From Deinococcus sp. YIM 134068 (GTDB taxonomy: Bacteria > Deinococcota > Deinococci > Deinococcales > Deinococcaceae), in NCBI RefSeq assembly GCF_036543075.1, contig NZ_JAZHPF010000001.1, positions 407,407 through 471,406 of the forward strand: a stretch of DNA of 64,000 nucleotides. Reading direction: 5' to 3'. Below, piece after piece: positions 1-9,938 of the stretch. The notes below the pieces were generated by a model. The model saw only the letters and a program-made list of their open reading frames with translations, was not told the DNA's origin and made no database searches. Positions within the stretch are counted from its first letter, which is position 1, and each line of letters begins with the position of its first letter. Position numbers and translations under genes: made by a program.

Positions 1-1943
<1,943 letters not shown>

Positions 1944-2018
1944 GGGGTGGCTCCTTCGGGGGGCTTATGGGGTGTGGCTTGTGGAAAAAGAGTGGGTGGA
2001 AGACGTTGTTCCTACGGT

Positions 2019-3206
2019 CTACGCTCCACGCTCCACCACCCCAGCCGTCTCCCGCGCGATCATCAACTCCTCGTTCGTGTTCACCACGAGGGCGGGCGGG
2101 CTGCCCTGCGCCGTGATGACGCCGGATTGCCCACGTACCGCCCGCGCGTTGGCCTCCTCGTCCACCCGGAAGCCGAGGACGGCGAGGCGGGCGAGAGTGG
2201 CCGCGCGGACGCTGGCGCTGTTCTCGCCGATGCCGCCCGTGAAGACGAGGCCGTCCAGCCGCTCCAGCGCCGCCGTCATGCCCGCCACCGTCCGCGCGAG
2301 GCGGTAGACGAACACATCCACGGCGAGCCTCGCGCCCACGTGCCCACGTGCCGAAGCTTCCTCAAGCTCGCGCATATCGTTGGTGAGGCCGGAGAGACCG
2401 AGGAGTCCGCCCTCCTTGTTCAGCGCCGCCGTGATCTCCCCGAGGCTCAGGCCCGCCTGCCGGGCGAGGAAGTCGTGGAGGCCGGGGTCCACGTCGCCGC
2501 TGCGGGTGCCCATGACGACGCCCTCCAGCGGCGTGAGGCCCATGCTGGTGTCCACGCTGCGCCCGCCCCGCACGGCGGTGACGCTGCACCCGTTGCCGAG
2601 GTGGGCGGTGATCAGATTCACGTCTCCCAGGTCCCGCCCCAGCATCCGCGCCGCCTCGCCCGCGACGTAGGCGTGGCTGGTGCCGTGGAAGCCGTAGCGC
2701 CGAACCCCGTGCGCCGCGTACCACGCCTCCGGCACGGCGTAACGGTAGGCGACCTCGGGCATCGTCTGGTGAAAGGCCGTGTCGAAGACCGCCACGTGGG
2801 GCAACGCCGGAAAGGCCGCCCGCGCCGCCTCGATGCCCGCCAGATTCGCCGGGTTGTGCAGCGGCGCGAGGGGCACACACGCCCGGATGGCGTCCAGCAC
2901 CTCCGGCGTGACGAGGGCCGGGGCGCTGAAGCGTTCGCCCCCGTGGACGACCCGGTGGCCGACCGCACGCACATCGTCCCGCACGCCGAGCGCGTCGAGT
3001 TCCGCGAGGATGACCCCAAACGCCTCCGGGTAGCTCCCGCCGGGCAGGGAGTGGGTCACGCGCTCGCCGCCCCTGTCCACCCGCACCGACGCCGCGCCCG
3101 ACCCCAGCCGCTCCGCGAGGCCGGAGAGCCGCCCCTCACCCGTCTCGGGGTTTTGCAGGGCGAACTTGACGCTGCTCGACCCGCAGTTCAAGACCAGTGT
3201 CCACAT
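2019..3206 (-). CDS. ackA: Acetate kinase
   Basis: Makes ATP from acetyl phosphate and ADP, or the reverse. The protein opens with LVLNCGSSSVKFAL, the phosphate-1 motif of the ASKHA fold. It also contains VAVFDTAFHQTMP, FHGTSHAYV, HLGNGCSVTAV and FTGGIGENS, all acetate kinase signatures, and its length of about 395 residues is normal. The start is uncertain: the ATG at 3206 fits the family N-terminus, while a GTG at 3224 in the same frame has a GGAG a few bases upstream and would add six residues. It lies just upstream of pta in the same orientation. Confidence 0.95.
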   Translation of the reverse strand: MWTLVLNCGSSSVKFALQNPETGEGRLSGLAERLGSGAASVRVDRGGERVTHSLPGGSYPEAFGVILAELDALGVRDDVRAVGHRVVHGGERFSAPALVTPEVLDAIRACVPLAPLHNPANLAGIEAARAAFPALPHVAVFDTAFHQTMPEVAYRYAVPEAWYAAHGVRRYGFHGTSHAYVAGEAARMLGRDLGDVNLITAHLGNGCSVTAVRGGRSVDTSMGLTPLEGVVMGTRSGDVDPGLHDFLARQAGLSLGEITAALNKEGGLLGLSGLTNDMRELEEASARGHVGARLAVDVFVYRLARTVAGMTAALERLDGLVFTGGIGENSASVRAATLARLAVLGFRVDEEANARAVRGQSGVITAQGSPPALVVNTNEELMIARETAGVVERGA

Positions 3207-3373
3207 AGGCGCATTGTCACCCACGAACTCCGGGAAACCGGGGTTGAGGGAAGGTTGGGACTTGGTGAGGTTGGTGCTGTCGGGCGGTGGCAGACCGGAT
3301 TGAAAGACGGTCTACACGTCTTTTCAGCTTGGGCTGACGAGCAGGAGTCTTCGGAGGCCAAGCCCGCCTCAAG

Positions 3374-3532
3374 ACGCTTGATATGAATCAGGAAGTAAGC
3401 GTGTTGGAGGTACTTTTTGCTCCCTCCCTCCTTGTGGGGGAGGGTTGGGGAGGGGGTGACGAGCACCGCTCGTCCTGCTGCCAGACGATAAAAGTGCTCC
3501 TCTTGCCCAATTTGCAATTCACATCAGGCGTT
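3374..3532 (+). repeat. MITE-like element, copy 1
   Basis: A 159-bp block in the non-coding gap between ackA and tsaE that recurs at 13946-14105 and 44465-44624 in the same orientation. The ends are imperfect inverted repeats (left ACGCTTGATATGAAT; the right end read backwards is ACGCCTGATGTGAAT). The middle holds a C-rich then G-rich stretch with a four-tract G-quadruplex motif at 3436-3456, followed by a small stem-loop GACGAGC/GCTCGTC. Flanking pentamers TCAAG and TCAAA could be a decayed target duplication. No protein is encoded. The remaining sequence of the 3225-3631 gap shows nothing recognisable. Confidence 0.85.
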
Positions 3533-3631
3533 CAAAGAGTGGGAGCAAAGGAAGAAGGCGACTCGCCCTTTCCTCTATCTCGTCTTATCACCAGGTTGAA
3601 AGGGAGGGTGACGGTCCTTGTGGATTCGCTC

Positions 3632-4078
3632 TCAGCGCACCCGCACCGCCCGCCGCACCTCCGGCTCGCCCTCCACATGCTCCAGCCGCAGGATGGGCGC
3701 GTCCGGGTAGTCGGCATACAGGCCCTCGCCCCACTCGATGACGCTGAGGCGGCTGCCCGCGATCAGGTCTTCGAGGTCCATGTCGTACAGCTCCGCCGGG
3801 TCGCGCACCCGGTAAGCGTCCACGTGCAGGACGCGGCCCTCCTGCGTCGGGTAGGGGTGCATCAGGGCGTAGGTCGGGCTGGTCACGGGGTCCGCGAAGC
3901 CGAGCGCCGCCACCAGCCCGCCCGTCAGCGTGGTCTTGCCCGCCCCGAGTTCGCCCTCCAGAAACAGCACCGCGCCCGGTGACAGAGCACGGGCGAGCAC
4001 GGCACCGAGGTCGCGTTGTTCGCCCGCGCCGTGCAGGAGCCGCACCTCGCCGGGCCGGAGGGGAAGGGGAGGGGTCAC
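3632..4078 (-). CDS. tsaE: tRNA threonylcarbamoyladenosine biosynthesis ATPase TsaE
   Basis: P-loop ATPase that works with TsaB and TsaD to install t6A37 on ANN-decoding tRNAs. The 148-residue protein carries the Walker A FLEGELGAGKTTL, then the TsaE signatures VTSPTYALMHPYP, HVDAYRV and VIEWGEG. The GTG at 4078 is chosen because the family N-terminus begins here; the frame stays open far upstream but that part is compositionally antisense to the neighbouring gene. It lies 77 bp downstream of the roadblock operon on the same strand. Confidence 0.93.
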   Translation of the reverse strand: MTPPLPLRPGEVRLLHGAGEQRDLGAVLARALSPGAVLFLEGELGAGKTTLTGGLVAALGFADPVTSPTYALMHPYPTQEGRVLHVDAYRVRDPAELYDMDLEDLIAGSRLSVIEWGEGLYADYPDAPILRLEHVEGEPEVRRAVRVR

Positions 4079-4155
4079 GCCCCCGAGTAAAGCAAACGGG
4101 CGGGGGCCGAGGTGCCTCGACGTGCCCGCCCTGCAGGGGAGGTGGCCCCTCCGGC

Positions 4156-6108
4156 TCAGTCCGCCGCGCCCCCGAGCCAGCCTCCGGCCTCCCGGTCGAG
4201 GGCCGCCGCGTCGCCAGCGTGGGCGAGACGCCAGGAGCTGTCGGGCCGCAGGATGGCCGCCCACACCCCTCGGTCGTCCTCGAAGCGCGCGTGCCGCAGC
4301 CCGAGGAGGGTCGCCTGGGCGAGCAGGGCCGCGACTCCCTGTGCTGTGGGGTCGTGCGGCCCGGAGGAGATCAGGCCGTCCTGAACGGTCCAGGTCCGGG
4401 CCGGGAGGCTGGGGAGGGGGAAGGCGAGGGCGGGCGCAGGTTGGGTGGGCGTTTGAGCAGGGTCTTCCCCGAAGACGCTCCCGGCCCCGTCCCCCAGCCC
4501 CCCGAAGTCGAACACGTCGAGCAGGCCGCTCAGGGCGTCGGCCCCGAAGGTGGCCGTGACCTCCTGGGCGGCGCGGTATTCGGCGTGGGCCTCGGCGAGC
4601 AGGGCCTCGGCCTCCTCCAGCGTCTGGGCGTACCGCTCGCGGGCATCCCTGGACATCGGCCCGAGGCGGCGCTGGGCGCGCAGGGTGTCGGCGTGGCGAC
4701 CGAGACGCTGGGTGGTCTCGCCCGCGAGGTGGCGCACCGTATCGTACTCACGGATCACGTGGTCGGCGCGGGCGTCGAAGTCCTCGCGCTGCCGGGCGGC
4801 CTCGCCCATGCGGCGCTCCAGGGCGAGCCACAGGGGCGCGAGGTCCACCTCCTCGCCGCGCCCCAGGGCCTCGCGGACGGCATTCAGGCCGGGGGCGAGT
4901 TCCGCCGCCGCGCCGGGCACGTCACGGGCGGCGCGCTCCACCTCCGCGAGTTCGCGCTGGGCCGCGAGCAGGCGCTCGGCCACCTCCGGGGAAGCCTCCA
5001 GCGCGTCGAGGGTGGCGTGGAGGTCGCGCAGCTCGTCGGCGGCGAGGCCCCCCCCGGAGAGCGTGAGCCGCGCCACGTCGAGCGCCACCCGCGCCTCACG
5101 CAGGGCGGGCTGGTCGGGCAGGGCGGAGAGCCGGGCCTCGGCGTGGGCGAGGTCGGCCGTCTGAGTGGTGCGGGCCTCCTCACGGGCGGCCTCCAGCGTG
5201 GCGCGCCAGGCGTCCACCGTCCCCGCCTCCAGCGCCCCGGCCCCGTGGCTCTCCCGCAGGCTGTGTTCCTGGGCTTCCAGGTCCGGGCGGGTGCGAAGCA
5301 GCGGGCCGAACTCGCGTGACAGGTCGGCGAGGAGCCGTCCAGCATGTTCCTGCTCCAGCGCGAGGACCCGCGCCTGCGCCTCCGGGTCGGGGGCGGCGGG
5401 GGTGCCCGGCCCGGCGAGCGGCTGCACGAGAGACGACTCCAGCCCCCGGCGCAGGGTGAAGGCGATCGTGCGGGCGCGCTCCACCTCGGCGGGGAGCAGG
5501 GTGCCCTGGCGCTGGGCCTCGTCGATCTGAAGGGTCAGGTTGTCGAGGCGGCGCACGTCCTTGCCGCCCATGCCCTGCACCCGCGCGAAGGTGGCCCGCA
5601 GCTCCGCGAGGTCCTGCGCCTGGGTGACGAGGCCCTCCTCCAGGCGGCGCTCCATCAGCGCGATGAGGTCCTGGCCCTCGCGGACCAGCGCCCCCGGATC
5701 GCGCCCGGCGTCCTCCTCCTGCCGGGCGACCCCCAGCACGCCGCGCAGCCGCTGGGTCTCGGGCCAGTCGAAGTACAGCGAGAAGCGCCGCACCCCCTCC
5801 TCCAGCACGGTCAGGGAGCTGCCGGGCGGCGGGGTGGGGCCGCTGCCCTCACGGGCCACCCGGTGCAGCTCGGTGATGACCTCCGACACCCGGCGCTTGG
5901 CGAGGGGCGCGGGCACGCTGAGCTGAAGCCGCTTGAAGACCTCGCGCTTGAGAATGTCCTCCAGGGCGGCGGCGTCCAGGGTCCGCACGGTGAGGTTGCG
6001 AGACTGCGCCCCGTCCTGCAGGAGGCGTTCCAGGACGCGTGGGGACACGAGGTCGCCGAGCAGCCGCGTGGGGAGGTGGTACAGCCCGCTCTCGGCGCTC
6101 ACGCTCAT
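4156..6108 (-). CDS. Coiled-coil protein of the roadblock operon, function unknown
   Basis: A 650-residue Ala/Leu/Glu/Arg-rich protein with no recognisable catalytic motif. Residues about 1-85 form a helical domain that aligns with the N-terminus of the roadblock-like protein at 7712-8461 (both have a YxL..R.L..LVS.R....LL pattern followed by an RL...P...A block), so the two genes share a paralogous domain. About 110-520 is predominantly heptad-like coiled coil. A Pro/Ala-rich linker follows, then a compact C-terminal domain of about 100 residues that may be a divergent roadblock-like or beta/alpha fold. The start ATG overlaps the stop of the upstream gene by 4 nt (ATGA), so translation is coupled. 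No signal peptide or membrane segment. Inferred to be a structural partner of the two upstream products. Confidence 0.85.
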   Translation of the reverse strand: MSVSAESGLYHLPTRLLGDLVSPRVLERLLQDGAQSRNLTVRTLDAAALEDILKREVFKRLQLSVPAPLAKRRVSEVITELHRVAREGSGPTPPPGSSLTVLEEGVRRFSLYFDWPETQRLRGVLGVARQEEDAGRDPGALVREGQDLIALMERRLEEGLVTQAQDLAELRATFARVQGMGGKDVRRLDNLTLQIDEAQRQGTLLPAEVERARTIAFTLRRGLESSLVQPLAGPGTPAAPDPEAQARVLALEQEHAGRLLADLSREFGPLLRTRPDLEAQEHSLRESHGAGALEAGTVDAWRATLEAAREEARTTQTADLAHAEARLSALPDQPALREARVALDVARLTLSGGGLAADELRDLHATLDALEASPEVAERLLAAQRELAEVERAARDVPGAAAELAPGLNAVREALGRGEEVDLAPLWLALERRMGEAARQREDFDARADHVIREYDTVRHLAGETTQRLGRHADTLRAQRRLGPMSRDARERYAQTLEEAEALLAEAHAEYRAAQEVTATFGADALSGLLDVFDFGGLGDGAGSVFGEDPAQTPTQPAPALAFPLPSLPARTWTVQDGLISSGPHDPTAQGVAALLAQATLLGLRHARFEDDRGVWAAILRPDSSWRLAHAGDAAALDREAGGWLGGAAD

Positions 6109-7715
6109 GACGGCTCCTCATCCCAGTCGAGGCTGGTGGTGTTCGCGGGGGTGCCCGCCGAACCGCCGCCCAGCAGCCCGAACTGCACGCACAGCCCCCG
6201 GAAGCCGAAGGCCGCCAGCCCGATGCCGAGCGCCGCCGTGACGGCCCACAGCGGCGCGCCGTAGGCCCCCTGCGAGAGGGTGAGGGTGGTCGCCCCGGCG
6301 AGGAACCGGGTGCCCGTAATATCGCCCAGCCAGCCCACGAAGCCGAAGGCCCCCTCCAGGAAGACGGGCAGCAGCAGCAGCACGAGCGCCGCCGAGATCG
6401 CCCGCCACGAGGGGTTGCGTCCCCCGAAGGCGAGGTTGAGCAGGTACAGCGGCACGAGCGCGAGCAGCGCCAGCCCCAGGAACACGGCGGCCCGCAGCCC
6501 ACCCCCGAACAGCCGCGCGGCCCCCGCCGAGAGCGCGTCGAGGCGGCTGGGCCGCTCCCCGGCAGCCTCGCGCTCCAGCGCCCCCAGCCCCGCGATGAGG
6601 GCCTGCACGTCCTCCGGGCGGGGGGAGCGGTGGGCCGCGGCGGCGGCGAGATTCCCCGAGAATGCCTCGTACCCGCTCGCCGCGCGCATCCGGTCGGGCA
6701 CGGCGGTGAGGGCGGCTCCAGCGCGTCCCAGCGCCTCCCGCGTCCCCGCGCCGTCCCCGTGCCCGGCGGCGGTCAGGGCGCGTCCCAGCGCGGCGTAGGC
6801 GGCGTCCACGCCCCGCTCGCCCGTGGGGATGGGGTTGGCTGGTTGAACCTCGGTCGTCGGCGACTCGGGTTGAGCCGCAGGGGAAGGGGGGGTGGCCGGA
6901 GTCGTCTCCCCGACCTTCTGGGACTGGGTGGGGGAATCCGGCACCGGGGCCGTCACCGTGGGCGGGGTGGCGAGCGACCGCGACACCGCCCCCGCGCCCT
7001 GCCGCAACGTCCGCAGGGAGGCCGCGAGGGCGGCGGTGTCGCCCGCCGTGAGCTGGCGCAGGGCCTCGTCGAAGGCCGCAACCCGCAGGCCGCCCGCGCC
7101 GCCCGCGTCCTGCACCACGGTGAACCAGCCCGCCGCCCGCGCGAGGCTGAGGTACGCCGCCGGGGTGCGCCGCGCCGGAGTGGCGCTCAGGGCCGCGCCC
7201 ACCTTCGCCGCCGCCGCCCGTTGGAGCCGCCACGCGACGCGCTCAGGCCGCCCCGCCGCCGCGTCCCGCGCGAGGGCCGAGGCCGCCTCACCGCTCAGGC
7301 CGAACTCGCGCCCGAGAAGCCGGACCTGGGGGGCACCGTTCGCGGAGGCCTCCATCAGCCGGGTCATGGTCTGGTCGTAGAGGGCCTTACGCATCAGCCC
7401 GCGCGCGAGCAGCACCTGCGCCTGCACCTCGGCGGGCGTGCGGGCGAGTGCGCCGCGTGCCCCGTCCAGCGCGGTCTTCAGGCCCGCCGTGAGCTGCCGG
7501 TTGTGGAGGGTGGGGGCCAGCGCCGCGTAGGCGGTCTCCGCCCGGTCGAGGGAGGTCAGGGCGCGTTCGGCGCTCGTCGGGCGGGCCTCGGCGGCGGCGT
7601 CCAGGCTCGCGGCCAGGGCGCGGTACGCCCCGAGGTCCTGTGCCCCCGCCGTGCCCGCCGCGAGGGCGGTGAGGAGGGCGAGGGTTGCGGCCCGGCGCTG
7701 ATTGGGACGATTCAT
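6105..7715 (-). CDS. Exported protein with C-terminal membrane segments, roadblock operon
   Basis: A 536-residue protein of unknown function. Residues 1-25 look like a signal peptide (basic start, hydrophobic core, AGTAGA-type end). Residues 26-260 and 300-400 are Ala-rich helical, reminiscent of TPR-like solenoids, separated by a Pro/Thr/Ser linker at about 260-300. Three hydrophobic helices follow at about 406-430, 436-460 and 487-512, and the short C-terminal tail ends SLDWDEEPS. The helical part is predicted outside the membrane. Overlaps both neighbours by 4 nt (ATGA at both junctions), so all three proteins are probably made in step. It may be a membrane platform for the cytoplasmic partners; that is inference. 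Confidence 0.85.
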   Translation of the reverse strand: MNRPNQRRAATLALLTALAAGTAGAQDLGAYRALAASLDAAAEARPTSAERALTSLDRAETAYAALAPTLHNRQLTAGLKTALDGARGALARTPAEVQAQVLLARGLMRKALYDQTMTRLMEASANGAPQVRLLGREFGLSGEAASALARDAAAGRPERVAWRLQRAAAAKVGAALSATPARRTPAAYLSLARAAGWFTVVQDAGGAGGLRVAAFDEALRQLTAGDTAALAASLRTLRQGAGAVSRSLATPPTVTAPVPDSPTQSQKVGETTPATPPSPAAQPESPTTEVQPANPIPTGERGVDAAYAALGRALTAAGHGDGAGTREALGRAGAALTAVPDRMRAASGYEAFSGNLAAAAAHRSPRPEDVQALIAGLGALEREAAGERPSRLDALSAGAARLFGGGLRAAVFLGLALLALVPLYLLNLAFGGRNPSWRAISAALVLLLLPVFLEGAFGFVGWLGDITGTRFLAGATTLTLSQGAYGAPLWAVTAALGIGLAAFGFRGLCVQFGLLGGGSAGTPANTTSLDWDEEPS

Positions 7716-8461
7716 GAGGCCTCCCGAAGATGCTGCAACTCCGCCAGGAGCCGCCCGACATTGACGCCCGGCCCGGCCACCACCGCCACGAGGAACGTCC
7801 CCAGGGGCCGCATGGCGACGGTGCGCCCGCCCAGGTCGGCGGACATCAGCCGCAGGGCACGTTTCTGGAAGAGCATGGCGGTCGCGGCGACCACCCCGCC
7901 CAGGCTGGCCGCGCCGGGGAGCGCCCGCTCGCGCAGCACCTCGCCCGAGGCGCGGCAGATCAACACGCCCTGCACGCCCGTCATCCGCGCGAGGTGGGAA
8001 ATCAACGCGTCCTGGTCGGCGGGGTCGCCCAGCGCGTAGGCCCGCGTCTCCGGGGGCGCGAGGTAGTCCGGGTCGTCGAACTCGAAGTCGTCGGCGTGCA
8101 GGCCGGGGCCGCTGTCGGGGCCGTCGCCCTCGCCGTCGTCCCAGCGGGTGAGGTCAGTGCCGGGCGGCTCGTCCCAGGTGACGGCGGGCGACGCCGGGCG
8201 CGGCGTGGGGGCCGGGGCCGACTGCCGGGCGAGTTGCTGGGCGAGTGCTCCCAGCTCGGCGCGGGCCTGGGCGGCGGGCAGCACGCCCGACAGTCGGCCC
8301 AGCAGCGGGCCTTCGATGACGCGCTGCATGTCGCGGGCGCTGATCCCCTCCGGGGCGAGGCCCTGATCGCGCAGCGCCCCCCGCAGCAGGGTGTCGGCGG
8401 CCCGTTCGGACACGAGGCCGGAAAGGGCGCGCACAGTCAGGTTGTACACGGAGTTCGTCAT
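7712..8461 (-). CDS. Roadblock/LC7-like domain protein
   Basis: First gene of the coupled operon, 249 residues. Residues 1-80 are the helical domain shared with the coiled-coil protein at 4156-6108. Residues about 80-145 are an acidic, Pro-rich linker. Residues about 150-249 have the pattern of a roadblock/LC7 (MglB-like) fold: DALISHLARMTGVQGVLICR, then a repeated beta strand and a long helix ending LLAELQHLREAS. Such domains regulate small GTPases or serve as dimer scaffolds; no GTPase lies in this operon. The start ATG at 8461 has no strong Shine-Dalgarno. The roadblock assignment is from pattern recognition only. Confidence 0.82.
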   Translation of the reverse strand: MTNSVYNLTVRALSGLVSERAADTLLRGALRDQGLAPEGISARDMQRVIEGPLLGRLSGVLPAAQARAELGALAQQLARQSAPAPTPRPASPAVTWDEPPGTDLTRWDDGEGDGPDSGPGLHADDFEFDDPDYLAPPETRAYALGDPADQDALISHLARMTGVQGVLICRASGEVLRERALPGAASLGGVVAATAMLFQKRALRLMSADLGGRTVAMRPLGTFLVAVVAGPGVNVGRLLAELQHLREAS

Positions 8462-8540
8462 GGCAGACCTGCGGCGAGTGTAGGGGCGCGGCGCTTACAC
8501 TTTTCTCTCACCCCTCTTTCCGGGTGTTGGTGGGGGAGGG

Positions 8541-8554
8541 TCGCCAGTCGCCAG
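8541..8554 (+). repeat. Heptanucleotide repeat, two units
   Basis: Two exact copies of TCGCCAG in the spacer between the divergent roadblock operon and the GNAT gene. It is the shortest example of the heptad arrays in this window, and the same unit recurs at 13881-13908. Confidence 0.6.
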
Positions 8555-8581
8555 AACCCCTGTGTGGTCTAAGCTCGCCCC

Positions 8582-8977
8582 ATGCCGCCCATCCTCTACC
8601 GTGTCCGTGCGGAGGTCGATTTTGCCGGGTTGGGCCGTCTGCGCCGGGCCGCATGGGGTGGGCACGACGACGGGAGCGGGTGGCCCGCCGTCCTCGCCCG
8701 CAGTCTGACGTGGGTGACGGCGCACGACGGGAACGAACTCGTCGGCTTCGTGAATGTGGCCTGGGATGGGGGCGTCCACGCCTTCCTCCTCGATACGACC
8801 GTTCACCCGCAGGCTCAGAGGCGCGGGGTCGGGACCGAGCTGGTCAGACTGGCGGCGGAAGCGGCCCGCGTGGGTGGTGCCGGGTGGCTTCATGTGGATT
8901 TCGAGCCGCATCTGGCGGAGTTCTACGCGGGCTGTGGATTTCAGCCGACGGGCGCGGGCTTGCTCCAATTGACGTAG
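8582..8977 (+). CDS. GNAT-family N-acetyltransferase
   Basis: A 131-residue single-domain GNAT that transfers acetyl from acetyl-CoA to an unknown amine. The acetyl-CoA motif A is visible as VHPQAQRRGVGTELVRLA, preceded by a beta strand with LVGFVNVAWDG, and the C-terminal FYAGCGFQPTG matches motif B. A -10-like TAAGCT at 8570-8575 lies 6 nt before the ATG, so the transcript is probably leaderless. Substrate not predictable. Confidence 0.88.
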   Translation: MPPILYRVRAEVDFAGLGRLRRAAWGGHDDGSGWPAVLARSLTWVTAHDGNELVGFVNVAWDGGVHAFLLDTTVHPQAQRRGVGTELVRLAAEAARVGGAGWLHVDFEPHLAEFYAGCGFQPTGAGLLQLT

Positions 8978-9027
8978 GCCGTCCGTTCCGGGCTGCGAGG
9001 GGAACAGGCCTCGCCGATGGCTGTTTC

Positions 9028-9055
9028 TGGCGATTGGCGACTGGCCGCTGGTGAC
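9028..9055 (+). repeat. Heptanucleotide array
   Basis: Four tandem degenerate heptads of form TGGCNNY (TGGCGAT, TGGCGAC, TGGCCGC, TGGTGAC) just upstream of menG. Nearly the same units recur at 43015-43042. Confidence 0.75.
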
Positions 9056-9106
9056 TTCCCGTCAACCGTCCCACCCGCCGCCGACCCGTGCCCCTATCAT
9101 CCCCCC

Positions 9107-9883
9107 ATGACCCCTCTCCCCAGCAGGCCCCCGGTGGGCGACCGACACGGCGGGCCGCGCGACGGTGCCCGTGACAGCACCCATGACAACGCCCGTGACA
9201 AGGGCCGGGAGGTGCAGGCGATGTTCGCCTCCATCGCCCCGCGCTACGACCTGCTCAACCGTGTGCTGAGCCTCGGCGTGGACCGGGGCTGGCGGCGGGA
9301 GGCGGCCCGCGAGGCGCTCGCCCTCGGCCCCGCACGAATTCTCGACGTGGCGACGGGCACGGCGGACTTCGCGCTCGAACTCAAGGCCCGCTCACCCGGC
9401 AGCGAGGTCGTCGGCAGCGATTTCGTGCCGCAGATGCTGGAGATCGGGCGCGCGAAGGCCCGCGCGAGGCGGCTGGACGTGCGGCTGGAGGAGGGCGACG
9501 CCCTGAGATTGCCCTACCCCGACGCCAGCTTCGACGCCGTGACCTGCGCCTTCGGCTTCCGCAACTTCGCCGACTACGGGCGCGGCCTCGCGGAGATGTG
9601 GCGGGTGCTGACCCCCGGCGGTCGCCTCGTCATTCTGGAATTCCCGCCGCCCCGTCCGGGCCTCTTCGGCGGGGTGTTCCGCCTCTACTTCCGACATGTG
9701 TTGCCGCGCATCGGGGCCGTCATCAGCGGCAACGCGGGCGCGTACACCTACCTTCCCGAAAGCGTCCTCGCCTTTCCCGATCCCGAGCGGCTGGCGGCGC
9801 TGATGCACGCGACGGGCTTTCGCACCCGCTACCGCCTGCTGACGTTCGGCATCGCGGCAATTCACGTGGGGGACAAGGGGTAG
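9107..9883 (+). CDS. menG: Demethylmenaquinone methyltransferase
   Basis: SAM-dependent methyltransferase that converts demethylmenaquinol to menaquinol, the last step of menaquinone synthesis. Family signatures are MFASIAPRYDLLNRVLSLG near residue 40, the SAM-binding loop ILDVATGTADFAL, ALRLPYPDASFDAVTCAFG, FRNFADY and LTPGGRLVILEF. The 258-residue protein has about 35 residues of Arg/Asp-rich N-terminal extension. The ATG at 9107 is preceded by TATCAT at 9095-9100, 6 nt upstream, a leaderless arrangement. The frame continues upstream through the heptad array but is not expected to be translated. Confidence 0.94.
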   Translation: MTPLPSRPPVGDRHGGPRDGARDSTHDNARDKGREVQAMFASIAPRYDLLNRVLSLGVDRGWRREAAREALALGPARILDVATGTADFALELKARSPGSEVVGSDFVPQMLEIGRAKARARRLDVRLEEGDALRLPYPDASFDAVTCAFGFRNFADYGRGLAEMWRVLTPGGRLVILEFPPPRPGLFGGVFRLYFRHVLPRIGAVISGNAGAYTYLPESVLAFPDPERLAALMHATGFRTRYRLLTFGIAAIHVGDKG

Positions 9884-9904
9884 GCGTGTGGAGCGGGTCC
9901 CGGT

Positions 9905-9937
9905 TTGAGTTTTACACGATTACAAAGTAATGTAGTC
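9905..9937 (+). promoter_or_regulatory. Promoter with overlapping palindromic operator
   Basis: A -35 TTGAGT (9905-9910), 17-nt spacer and -10 TAATGT (9928-9933) end 5 nt before the ATG at 9939, predicting a leaderless mRNA. A dyad centred on 9925 (ATTAC-AAA-GTAAT, with an outer AC/GT pair) covers the spacer and -10, where a bound repressor would block RNA polymerase. The ArsR-like protein encoded just downstream is the obvious candidate regulator; that link is inference. Confidence 0.7.
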
Positions 9938-9938
9938 C

